A stretch of DNA of 13,968 nt from Pseudomonadota bacterium. GTDB taxonomy: Bacteria; Pseudomonadota; Gammaproteobacteria; Arenicellales; Poriferihabitantaceae. The translations under genes and the position numbers were made by a program. Positions within the stretch are counted from its first letter, which is position 1. Each line of letters begins with the position of its first letter. The notes beneath the pieces were generated by a model. The model saw only the letters and a list, made by a program, of their open reading frames with translations, was not told the DNA's origin and did no database searches. The stretch is taken from positions 1-13,968 of the forward strand of contig JAAELZ010000676.1 in NCBI GenBank assembly GCA_024226105.1, read 5' to 3'. Shown here in pieces: positions 6,915-13,787 of the stretch.

Positions 6915-7157
6915 ACATCCTAAAATCCTCAGTAGACCGCTACGAAAAATGAGCAAGCACATGAATTCTATAAGAAACCGCGTGAGTACCTTGTTCTCTC
7001 TATGGGCGGGGGCACTACAGGGCATATTGCACTTGTGTGGCAGCGTATGGCCGCGTTGCAACGGCTTGAAAGGGGGTAACCATTCCGCGCAGTTGCGCCT
7101 TGCCCTACACTGCCACACAAGCACTCTATACCCTGCCCTACTGAGGAATTTAGGATT
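6915..7157. other. Non-coding gap with foldback, between MocR and the VOC remnant
   Basis: No credible gene is present. Bases 7018-7135 form the inverted repeat described separately. A short TTCT-ATA-AGAA palindrome lies near 6967-6977, but no persuasive promoter for the downstream nitrilase was recognised. Transcription of the nitrilase may therefore read through from the MocR gene or start at a promoter not visible by eye. Confidence 0.5.
7018..7135. repeat. 118-bp imperfect foldback (long inverted repeat)
   Basis: CTTGTGTGGCAG at 7032-7043 is perfectly complementary to CTGCCACACAAG at 7110-7121. In the same register, with no gaps, CAGGG 7018-7022 pairs with 7131-7135, GTA 7045-7047 with 7106-7108, and GGC 7049-7051 with 7102-7104. 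A one-base shift lets GCAAC 7058-7062 pair with GTTGC 7092-7096. The apical part is about 29 bases. The structure could be a small foldback/MITE or REP-doublet remnant, a large terminator of the MocR transcript, or a structured RNA. No target-site duplication was recognised. Confidence 0.7.
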
Positions 7158-7322
7158 ATGCTAACCCCCTTTCACATCGCCGTTGCAGTTCGGGATATTC
7201 CTGAAACACGTGAATTTTATGGCGGCAAACAGGGTGCCCGGTTCTTTGCAGGCTCAGGCGGGAATGCGCTGGAATTTGAAGGGTTCAAAGATATAGACAG
7301 GGCTTTGTTTGATGCCTCTTAA
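7158..7322 (+). pseudogene. VOC/glyoxalase-family remnant with central deletion
   Basis: A 54-codon frame with a GAGGA/TAGGA Shine-Dalgarno region begins LTPFHIAVAVRDIPETREFY, the first strand and helix of a VOC (glyoxalase/dioxygenase superfamily) protein, including the usual early metal-ligand histidine (H6). It then jumps at YGG/KQG to GARFFAGSGGNALEFEGFKD, which matches the last strands (family form FFxDPSGNALEFK) with the terminal metal-ligand glutamate. Intact members of this group are about 130-145 residues, so roughly 80-90 central codons are missing, in frame. The two ends look well conserved, suggesting a fairly recent loss. It lies 36 bp before the nitrilase. It could still be translated as a short peptide but cannot form the normal metal site. 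Confidence 0.72.
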
Positions 7323-7358
7323 AACAAAAACTGCAATTTAGACAAGCGAGGAAATAGC

Positions 7359-8294
7359 ATGCAAAAAATAGCCATCGCTCAGGCGTCACCCGTATTACTG
7401 GATCGTCAAGAGACCCTCAACCGGGCCATAACCCTGGTTGAGCAGGCCGCATCAGAGGGAGCCAGGCTAGTCGTTTTTCCCGAAGCCTTCATTTCAGGCT
7501 ATCCCGCCTGGATCTGGCGCCTGCGACCCGGCGGAGACTGGGGCGCGAGCGAAGCCTTACATACCCGCCTGTTAAACAGCGCGGTTGATCTGGACGCGAA
7601 TGAACTTGAACCGCTTTGCGAGGCTGCCAGAAAAAATAAACTCACTATCGTCTGCGGCTTGAACGAACGCGACGGAAAGCTCAGCAAAGCAACGCTGTAT
7701 AACAGTGTGGTGATTATTGGAGAAGATGGAAGCATCCTCAATCGCCATCGTAAACTGATGCCAACCAACCCCGAGAGAATGGTCTGGGGTTTTGGCGATG
7801 GCTCCGGTTTAAAGGTAGTCGATACACCGCCTGGAAAAATCGGCACCTTACTCTGTTGGGAAAACTATATGCCCCTGGCACGCTATTCACTGTACGCACA
7901 GGGAGTAGAACTGTATATAGCACCTACCTATGACAGTGGCGATGGATGGGTCGGCAGCATGCAACACATTGCCCGTGAAGGCCGATGCTGGGTTATCTCC
8001 AGCGGCGTCATCCTGGAAAACAGCGATATTCCTTCAGACTTTCCCGATAAAGGCTCCGTTTACCCGGAAAGTGAAAAATGGATAAATCCGGGAGACTCGG
8101 TAGTCATAGCACCCGGGGGAGAAATTGTCGCGGGCCCGATGCATGAAGAAAAAGGCTTGCTGTACGCTGAAATTGATCCTGCCCGGGCTGCCACCGCCAA
8201 ACGGGCGCTTGACGTTTCCGGACACTACGCCCGGCCGGATATCTTTGAGCTCCAGGTAAACACCCAAACGCAAAGCCCGATAAAGTTCAAGTAG
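7359..8294 (+). CDS. Nitrilase (carbon-nitrogen hydrolase family, branch 1)
   Basis: The 311-residue cytoplasmic enzyme should hydrolyse an organic nitrile to the carboxylic acid and ammonia. The catalytic triad is complete: E42 in FPEAFISGYP, K132 in RHRKLMPT, and C166 in LLCWENYMPL. The motifs VWGFGDGSGL, CWENYMPLARYSLY and APTYDSGDGW are those of true nitrilases rather than amidases or beta-ureidopropionases, and the length is right for branch 1, whose members form spiral oligomers. GAGGA lies upstream of the ATG. It follows the VOC remnant by 36 bp in the same direction and converges with the AraC regulator gene. The natural substrate (aliphatic, aryl or cyanoalanine type) cannot be decided from sequence. 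No nitrile hydratase or aldoxime dehydratase gene is nearby. Confidence 0.93.
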   Translation: MQKIAIAQASPVLLDRQETLNRAITLVEQAASEGARLVVFPEAFISGYPAWIWRLRPGGDWGASEALHTRLLNSAVDLDANELEPLCEAARKNKLTIVCGLNERDGKLSKATLYNSVVIIGEDGSILNRHRKLMPTNPERMVWGFGDGSGLKVVDTPPGKIGTLLCWENYMPLARYSLYAQGVELYIAPTYDSGDGWVGSMQHIAREGRCWVISSGVILENSDIPSDFPDKGSVYPESEKWINPGDSVVIAPGGEIVAGPMHEEKGLLYAEIDPARAATAKRALDVSGHYARPDIFELQVNTQTQSPIKFK

Positions 8295-8325
8295 GCCTGC
8301 CCTGATTTGAAGTCAGCATTTTTCC
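8295..8325 (+). terminator. Weak terminator candidate between convergent genes
   Basis: CTGATT and AGTCAG-type sequence around 8302-8316 can fold into a short stem with a tiny loop, followed by a run of five T (8319-8323). The stem is weak, but the position, directly after the nitrilase stop and ahead of the oppositely oriented AraC gene, suits a terminator. Confidence 0.3.
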
Positions 8326-9338
8326 TTAGCTTCGGGGCAACGCACATTTTTTCTAAATTCACCGGGCGTCATACCTGACCAGCGCCGAAAAGCGCGGATG
8401 AAATGTGCTGAATCGGTATAACCTAACTGGGATGCAATGCCCGTGGTGGTTGAAGCTGGGTCGGCTAGTCTGCTTTTAGCCAGGGAAAACCTGGCCTCGC
8501 CGAGTAAGGCGTTGTAGCTTGTCCCGTGTGCTTTAATACGGCGTTGAAGTGTTCTCACCCCGATTTCGGTCACATCCGCAATTGATTCTATTTTGCAGCT
8601 GCCACGCTCAAAGAAGGTCGGCATGATTTGTCGTAAAGTCTGTATAAAACTGCCGTTGATATTGTAGTCGCTAGAATGGCTGGGCAGGGTTTCTGGAATA
8701 TTCAGAGATACGGGCAGCTTTAGCAGGATTTCCGGTATGGAAAATCTTGACACTTCACTGGAAAAAGTCAGTTCACTTTGGCTAATTAGTGGGCAGGCCT
8801 TTGAAGTGATCAATTTGGGCATGCGTAACTCAACCCGCCGGGGGCGCCACCCGGAACCGGCAGCCAACTGTACCAATTGAATCATGCTGGAAATTCGGTA
8901 TAGCTCGATCTGAACATCGTTTTTAAGCACTATCGGCCCATGATATCCAAACCAGCTGTCTGCGTTGTCTTTATAGAGTCGAAATTCAGCATACGATCGT
9001 TGATTGACAGCGTGCTCACAAAATGTATTGATTAACTCGCCGAGTGTTTCGCTGTTTCCAATAAGGGGCACCAGTGATTCGACTTTATGCCAGGGTGTCA
9101 GCCGGGCCACTATTGAGCCAAATTCAGGCAGGCCTTCTTCTATTGCAACAATATTGGCAAGTCGGTATATCGGTCTCAATGGAACCGGGCTTTCAAGGTC
9201 TTGCGGGTCGTTCACCGGCAAACGCACCCTGCGATAGTAGTGCTTTGAATCAATACCCATTGCTTTCATAGCAATGGTGAACTGCTTTCTGAAGGCCGCT
9301 TTAACCAGCGGAATCTCAGGCTTGTCGGGCTTTGACAT
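8313..9338 (-). CDS. AraC-family transcriptional regulator (OruR/VirS-like)
   Basis: The 341-residue protein has an N-terminal effector domain of the arabinose-binding AraC class (to about residue 200) and a C-terminal double helix-turn-helix (about 240-330). The second half includes GVRTLQRRIKAHGTSYNALL, then ARFSLAKSRLAD, IASQLGYTDSAHFIRAFRRW and SGMTPGEFRK, all standard AraC motifs. The ATG at 9338 is chosen because AGGA precedes it at good spacing; a longer in-frame TTG start at 9392 has no comparable support. The gene is divergent from the beta-barrel/porin pair and converges on the nitrilase. Relatives control use of ornithine, lipids or other small molecules and usually activate neighbouring genes, so the barrel/porin pair or the nitrilase are the likely targets. 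Effector unknown. Confidence 0.93.
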   Translation of the reverse strand: MSKPDKPEIPLVKAAFRKQFTIAMKAMGIDSKHYYRRVRLPVNDPQDLESPVPLRPIYRLANIVAIEEGLPEFGSIVARLTPWHKVESLVPLIGNSETLGELINTFCEHAVNQRSYAEFRLYKDNADSWFGYHGPIVLKNDVQIELYRISSMIQLVQLAAGSGWRPRRVELRMPKLITSKACPLISQSELTFSSEVSRFSIPEILLKLPVSLNIPETLPSHSSDYNINGSFIQTLRQIMPTFFERGSCKIESIADVTEIGVRTLQRRIKAHGTSYNALLGEARFSLAKSRLADPASTTTGIASQLGYTDSAHFIRAFRRWSGMTPGEFRKNVRCPEAKEKC

Positions 9339-9400
9339 GGGCGTCCTATAGAAGGCGGAAATAGAAAAGCAAAAAGTGTCGTTTAATGGCAATAACTATA

Positions 9401-9445
9401 GCACTAACCTCTGGCACAATAGTTCTTATTAATCATTGTTAGTGC
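9401..9445. promoter_or_regulatory. Candidate AraC-type operator: inverted GCACTAAC boxes
   Basis: GCACTAAC (9401-9408) and GTTAGTGC (9438-9445) are perfect 8-bp inverted copies, 29 bases apart, in the divergent region between the AraC regulator and the beta-barrel gene. Equal 8-mers in this position are unlikely to be chance. Binding by the adjacent AraC protein is an inference. No strong sigma70 promoter was picked out around them. Confidence 0.5.
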
Positions 9446-9514
9446 AAAGATACTACAAATTGTCCCTGGCCGATTTAGCAAAGAAGAGACTATTTACACA
9501 GTGGAGATAGATTC

Positions 9515-10750
9515 ATGAAACCAACTAAAATAGTACTGACGTTACGCTCTGTTAGCATGAGCATTTTCCTCATGTTGAGCGCTCCCGTATTCGCGCAAAG
9601 CAATGATTGGGAACCAGTTACGGGCGCGGGCAACTTATCCGGGTTTATGAGTGGCCTGACGGTCGAACGAAAATTACCGAGCGGTGAATTGAGCACGGGC
9701 GAATATCACCCTGATGGGACCGGTGTTCTGATCTCATGGGGCGTAAGCTACCCGAGAACCTGGCGCATCGAAGGCGATGACCAGGTATGTATAACGGCTG
9801 AAAAAGAATCTCAATGTTACCAGTATGAACAAAACAGGTCTGATCCTGAGCTGTATAGAGCGCGTGTTTCATCCGGCGATGAGTGGATCAAGTTTCGTTC
9901 AACCGGCGAGCGAGCGGTGGTAACAAACCCGGAGCAGGAAGCGGGTTCCAAAGGGGGTGCGGCGACGCCAACTGCGGCTGAAATCGCCGCTGAGTTATCC
10001 AATCCAAACACCCCGATGGGGACACTGAACACCAATTTTGATTTCATTAACTACAATGGCGATTTGCCCGGCGCTGAAGATGAGTCTGCGCTTAAGATAG
10101 TATTCCAACCCAGCCTTCCCTACCCTCTCGGCGGTGGGAAAAACTTTTTTGTGCGCCCTGCCATCCCGATTATTGTAAAACAGCCCGTTCCGGTTGCCGG
10201 GGGCGGGTTTGAATCCAGCGACATAGAGCTGGGAGATATTGGTTTCGATGCCTCTGTGGGTTTCAGCTTTAAAACTGATGCGGGTACGAATGTATTAATA
10301 GCGGGTACGGCCGGATTATTGCCAACCGCAAGCGACGATGCTGTCGGCCTTGATCAGTGGCTGTTTGGGCCCGAGCTAGGTGGTTTTATGGTCAGAAAAT
10401 GGGGCGCATTTGGCATTATCGGCTCGCATCAATGGGATGTAGCAGGTGAAGACAGTTTTGATACCAGTATTACAGCAGGACAATATATCTACTCAATCAA
10501 CCTGACAAAAGGCTGGCAAATTTCAGGCTCCCCTTTCTGGTCATACAACCATAAAGCGGATAGCGACGATGCATGGACTTTTTCGGTAGGAGGCGGTGTT
10601 GCCAAAACTGCGATCATTGGCGGGCGGCCCTGGAAAATGAGCATCCAGTATTTAAACTTTGTTGAGCGTGCAGATGCATTTGCCCCGGAACATCAGCTTC
10701 GTTTCACCGTCGGCCCGGTGGTAAAATTACCCTGGAAAGGGCGAGGATAG
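9515..10750 (+). CDS. Secreted two-domain protein: DUF995-like domain + outer-membrane beta-barrel-like domain
   Basis: The 411-residue protein has a Sec signal peptide (hydrophobic core about 11-24, cleavage near VFA-QS, residue 27). Residues about 38-135 resemble DUF995-type small periplasmic domains: LSGFMSGLTVERK, GEYHPDGTG, RTWRIEGDDQVC, CYQYEQ, with C92 and C101 able to form a disulfide. A Gly/Ala/Thr-rich linker (about 140-160) leads to a C-terminal part typical of the transporter/MetA-like (neuromedin U-like) outer-membrane family: LSNPNTPMGTL, GDLPGA, FFVRPAIPIIVKQPV, LGDIGFDASVGF, and an end LRFTVGPVVKLPWKG. That family is proposed to take up hydrophobic substrates, but function is mostly untested. 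GGAG precedes the ATG. The porin gene follows by 6 bp, so the two are probably co-transcribed under the divergent AraC regulator. Confidence 0.8.
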   Translation: MKPTKIVLTLRSVSMSIFLMLSAPVFAQSNDWEPVTGAGNLSGFMSGLTVERKLPSGELSTGEYHPDGTGVLISWGVSYPRTWRIEGDDQVCITAEKESQCYQYEQNRSDPELYRARVSSGDEWIKFRSTGERAVVTNPEQEAGSKGGAATPTAAEIAAELSNPNTPMGTLNTNFDFINYNGDLPGAEDESALKIVFQPSLPYPLGGGKNFFVRPAIPIIVKQPVPVAGGGFESSDIELGDIGFDASVGFSFKTDAGTNVLIAGTAGLLPTASDDAVGLDQWLFGPELGGFMVRKWGAFGIIGSHQWDVAGEDSFDTSITAGQYIYSINLTKGWQISGSPFWSYNHKADSDDAWTFSVGGGVAKTAIIGGRPWKMSIQYLNFVERADAFAPEHQLRFTVGPVVKLPWKGRG

Positions 10751-10756
10751 ATTTAA

Positions 10757-12037
10757 ATGATTTCACCTGCCAACATGCGCTCATATTTTTTCCGGATAAT
10801 ATGGATCGACTTCATTGCCTGCGTGACACTTGCGTCTGGTCTCACCAGCTCCGGCCTGGTATTAGCGGCCAATTTTGGTGGGCCAAATGCGGTCGGAAAT
10901 GTCATCGAAGACGATGCCCGACCCAAAGCAGCCACGATAACCCGGCGGGCAACGCAAGGATGGTTCGACTGGAAGCAAAATCTGCAGGAAGATCACGGTT
11001 TTTCGCTCGGAATTGATTACACGCCGGTGTATTTCAATTCCAGCGAGAATGGTGCTAGTGGAGAAAATGAAGCTTCCAGTGGCATGCTGCGTGTCTATGG
11101 TTCATGGGACTTGCTCGGCCGTGGCGCCAAAAATACCGGTTCTTTGGTATATAAATTCTCGCATCGACATAGCTACACGGATGTTGCGCCGCAGGGCTTT
11201 GGTTTTGATCAGGGCTACGTGGGATTGATTCAAGCACCTTTCAGCGACCAGGGGGCACGCTGGACGAATCTCTACTGGCGACAGAGGCTAAATGAAGCCA
11301 AAACTACCGTACTGGCCGGCATGCTGGACGTAACAGATTTTGTGGATGTATACGCCCTGGCCAGCCCATGGACCGGTTTCATGAATTTTGCCTTCAGTAC
11401 CGGCAGCGCCTCGATCTTCATACCTAACGACGCTACGCTGGGTATCGCAGGCGGCACCATGCTAAACGACAATATGTTCCTGATCGGCGGCCTGGCCAAC
11501 GCCTACACCGATTCGACCGACCCGTTTGCGACCGTCGATGATTTCTTCAGCGAGAACGAATATTTCTCCAGCATTGAAATTGGATGGACGCGTTCACAGG
11601 GGCGCATTTATCAGGACAATATGCATCTCACACTGTGGCATGTCGATGAGAGTATACCAGCAGAAACCCCCGGCGGTTGGGGCGCGGCCTTTAACTATTC
11701 CCGTTCACTGGACAACGACCGCTTCATGCCATTTATTCGCGGTGGCTATGCGCATGATGGCGGCACCCTGTTGCAAAAATCACTGAGCCTGGGCTTTGGA
11801 TACAATACCTTTGAGGGCCGCGACCAGCTCGGTATCGCAGCGAACTGGGGGCAGCCCAACGAAAGTAGTTTTGGCCCGAACCTTGAAGACCAGTACGTGT
11901 TTGAGGCCTACTATCGCTGGCAGTTAACCGAACAGTTTGCGCTTACTCCCGATATCCAGTACCTGATCGATCCGGCGCTCAACCCCGATCAGGACAGCCT
12001 CTGGATTGTCGGCCTACGGGGCAGGCTGGCGTTATGA
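10757..12037 (+). CDS. OprB-type carbohydrate-selective porin
   Basis: The 426-residue outer-membrane protein has a signal peptide (hydrophobic segment about 11-36, cleavage near VLA, residue 37) and then an OprB-like barrel. Visible features are GWFDWKQNLQEDHGFSLGIDY at the start, repeated alternating aromatic/glycine strands, GMLDVTDFVD, and the C-terminal block YYRWQLTEQFALTPDIQYL followed by ALNPDQDSLWIVGLRGRLAL, a close match in style to the OprB C-terminus. The last strand ends in leucine rather than phenylalanine. OprB proteins let sugars and other small polar molecules cross the outer membrane. GAGGA from the end of the preceding gene serves as its Shine-Dalgarno site at about nine bases. 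Given neighbours, a non-sugar solute is possible. Confidence 0.87.
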   Translation: MISPANMRSYFFRIIWIDFIACVTLASGLTSSGLVLAANFGGPNAVGNVIEDDARPKAATITRRATQGWFDWKQNLQEDHGFSLGIDYTPVYFNSSENGASGENEASSGMLRVYGSWDLLGRGAKNTGSLVYKFSHRHSYTDVAPQGFGFDQGYVGLIQAPFSDQGARWTNLYWRQRLNEAKTTVLAGMLDVTDFVDVYALASPWTGFMNFAFSTGSASIFIPNDATLGIAGGTMLNDNMFLIGGLANAYTDSTDPFATVDDFFSENEYFSSIEIGWTRSQGRIYQDNMHLTLWHVDESIPAETPGGWGAAFNYSRSLDNDRFMPFIRGGYAHDGGTLLQKSLSLGFGYNTFEGRDQLGIAANWGQPNESSFGPNLEDQYVFEAYYRWQLTEQFALTPDIQYLIDPALNPDQDSLWIVGLRGRLAL

Positions 12038-12230
12038 TATTGACCAGCGAGAATTTAAGACTGCCAGTGTCAAGAAGTCTAAACAGGGGCTGACTTCATT
12101 CAAAGAAACAATATGTCGCTAAATGGCAACTGTTTTTGAAAATGCAATGCTATAATTTTGTTGAACGTTTATATATGTCGACTTTCATCTTTAAGCCGAC
12201 AACCCAATAAATCTGAGGAGGATTAGAACA
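12038..12230 (+). promoter_or_regulatory. Intergenic leader of the amidohydrolase gene
   Basis: An inverted repeat GAAGTC/GACTTC with a 12-base loop lies near 12074-12097 after the porin gene; it lacks a T-run, so termination there is uncertain. A strong extended -10 (see separate entry) follows. A leader hairpin GTCGACTT/AAGCCGAC (12177-12184 with 12193-12200, one mismatch, 8-base loop) lies 30 bases before the start codon. The Shine-Dalgarno site GAGGAGG sits just outside the hairpin. Confidence 0.45.
12148..12156 (+). promoter_or_regulatory. Extended -10 promoter for the amidohydrolase gene
   Basis: TGC-TATAAT is a perfect sigma70 extended -10 element. No good -35 hexamer lies 16-18 bases upstream (best ACTGTT), which is acceptable for extended -10 promoters. 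Predicted start is about 12163, giving a leader of about 68 bases. Confidence 0.6.
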
Positions 12231-13613
12231 ATGAAGATCATGTTTTCCATGTTGCTGGCGATGGGTTTGATGACCACGGGTGTTACAACCGCCAGTGAAC
12301 AAGCCGGGCCGGTTCAAATTCTTTTTACAAACGTCAATATCTTTGATGGTAAAAGTGAAACCCTGGACATGAACACCAACGTGCTGGTCGAAAATAATCT
12401 TATCAAAAGTATTGGCTCTTCAATTACGGCGCCCGAAGCAACACAGGTCATTGACGGTGGTGGAAAAACGCTTATGCCCGGGTTCATCGACAATCATGTG
12501 CATCTGATGTTACCGGGACCGACGCTTCCGGCGATGGAAGCGAACAGCACCTGGGAAGATCTTGCAATAGCGGGTGTTGCCTCGGCCGAGATGTATCTCA
12601 TGCAGGGATTCACGACAGTGCGGGACGCGGGCGGCGCAAACGCCGGCCTTCAGCGAGCAATCAACACAGGAACGATTGCCGGGCCGCGGGTCTACCCATC
12701 TGCCGCCTTTCTTGGCACCCGAGGCGGGCATGCCGATTTCGCAAATTTCACTGCTCCAGTCGGTGCGGAATCAAACTTCTCGCGCCTTAATATGGCACAG
12801 GAGGTCGACAACGTGGCGGACGTACAGAAGTTTGGACGCAACAATTTCCGCATGGGCGCCAGCCAACTGAAGTTCATGCAGTCGGGTGGCGTGGTGTCGG
12901 CGTTCGATCCGTGGCAACTTCTCGCCGGGTCACAGGCAGAAATCGAAGCCGCGGTTCAAGTCGCGAATGAGTATGGCAGCTATGTGATGGCCCATTCCTA
13001 CCGTAAGGAAGCCATCATGGGCGCATTGAATGCCGGAGTGAGGTCCATTGAGCACGGGTTCATGTATGATTGTGAGATCGGCGAGTTAATGAAGGAAAAG
13101 GATGCCTACATCACAACCAATTTGACGGCGTTTGATCCGAATCTGTTCGATATTCCGGCCATTAAGGAGGTTCCGGCAAGCCTGAGAAAAGCAAAATCAG
13201 CTGCCGCAGCATTTACTGACTACCTCGACAACATGCGTCAATGTCCCGCGAAGCGTGGTCATCATACCGATTGTGTTGGCACTACTGAGGCCTGCAACAT
13301 CCAGATCGCCTACGAGAAGCATCTCGGGAATGAGTTCTTCGGCGCTTATACCTCTCTTGTTGCGCTGACTTCGGTAGGCGGCGAGATCGCTGCCATGACC
13401 GGGGATTTCATGAACCCCTATCCCGAAGGCAAGCTTGGCGTAATTGAGGAGGGCGCTTATGCTGATATCCTGATCGTTGATGGCAATCCGCTTGAAGATT
13501 TCTCAGTCGTCGGTACGGGCGACAAATGGTTCGGCGCAGATCCACGTCCGGAAAGCCCGGAGACGATCCGCATTATCATGAAAGACGGGGTAATTTATAA
13601 AAATACTTTGTAG
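12231..13613 (+). CDS. Exported metal-dependent amidohydrolase (Xaa-Pro dipeptidase/imidazolonepropionase-like)
   Basis: The 460-residue protein has a signal peptide (hydrophobic core about 3-18, cleavage near residue 20-22), so it acts in the periplasm or outside the cell. The amidohydrolase metal site looks complete: H89 and H91 in FIDNHVHLM, a lysine expected to be carboxylated (K214 in QLKFMQSGG), H255 in MAHSY, H275 in SIEHGFM, and an aspartate, best placed as D347 in GHHTDCVGTTEA where relatives have GTD. The typical C-terminal beta-sandwich return GKLGVIEEGAYADILIVDGNPL is present. Related enzymes cleave dipeptides such as Xaa-Pro or other amides; the substrate here is unknown. A cysteine-rich stretch (C338, C348, C355, with C281) surrounds the proposed aspartate and could form disulfides. 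GAGGAGG precedes the ATG; the gene seems to be a single transcription unit. Confidence 0.88.
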   Translation: MKIMFSMLLAMGLMTTGVTTASEQAGPVQILFTNVNIFDGKSETLDMNTNVLVENNLIKSIGSSITAPEATQVIDGGGKTLMPGFIDNHVHLMLPGPTLPAMEANSTWEDLAIAGVASAEMYLMQGFTTVRDAGGANAGLQRAINTGTIAGPRVYPSAAFLGTRGGHADFANFTAPVGAESNFSRLNMAQEVDNVADVQKFGRNNFRMGASQLKFMQSGGVVSAFDPWQLLAGSQAEIEAAVQVANEYGSYVMAHSYRKEAIMGALNAGVRSIEHGFMYDCEIGELMKEKDAYITTNLTAFDPNLFDIPAIKEVPASLRKAKSAAAAFTDYLDNMRQCPAKRGHHTDCVGTTEACNIQIAYEKHLGNEFFGAYTSLVALTSVGGEIAAMTGDFMNPYPEGKLGVIEEGAYADILIVDGNPLEDFSVVGTGDKWFGADPRPESPETIRIIMKDGVIYKNTL

Positions 13614-13787
13614 TTTTGTGGCGATCGGGCTTGTCTGTTTTTCCAGTTCAAAAGTGTTTTCTCCATAAAAATAGAGAATTATTTGATCGTTGTCATGCCG
13701 CAGGACTCCTGAGCAGATAAATACCCACGCGAAAAAACTGATGTACAATTTAGATTCGACAATTTTTATTCAATGCGAGGATTTGCT
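13614..13787. other. Intergenic region before the GrlR-like gene
   Basis: No gene found. A weak stem TTCTC/GAGAA around 13660-13680 with a short AT tail could help end the amidohydrolase transcript. An 11-bp palindrome CAGGACTCCTG (13701-13711) lies upstream of a -10-like TACAAT (13744-13749), so it may be an operator for the next gene. No good -35 was seen. Confidence 0.35.

Noticed and set aside
6983..6989. Second TGAGTAC, matching half of the dyad at 2700-2720
   Set aside because: No partner GTACTCA is nearby, and one or two copies of any 7-mer are expected by chance in a window of this size.
6949..7164. Open frame of 71 codons over the foldback
   Set aside because: It spans both arms of the inverted repeat, has no recognisable domain and no clear ribosome site; it is best explained by chance.
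9339..9392. Longer TTG start for the AraC regulator
   Set aside because: The ATG at 9338 has AGGA at good spacing, and the extra 18 residues do not look like part of the family's N-terminus.
9412..9428. Sigma54-like TGGCAC-N5-TTCTT sequence upstream of the beta-barrel gene
   Set aside because: The -24 GG is present, but the required -12 GC is CT at the correct spacing, so it is not a convincing sigma54 promoter.
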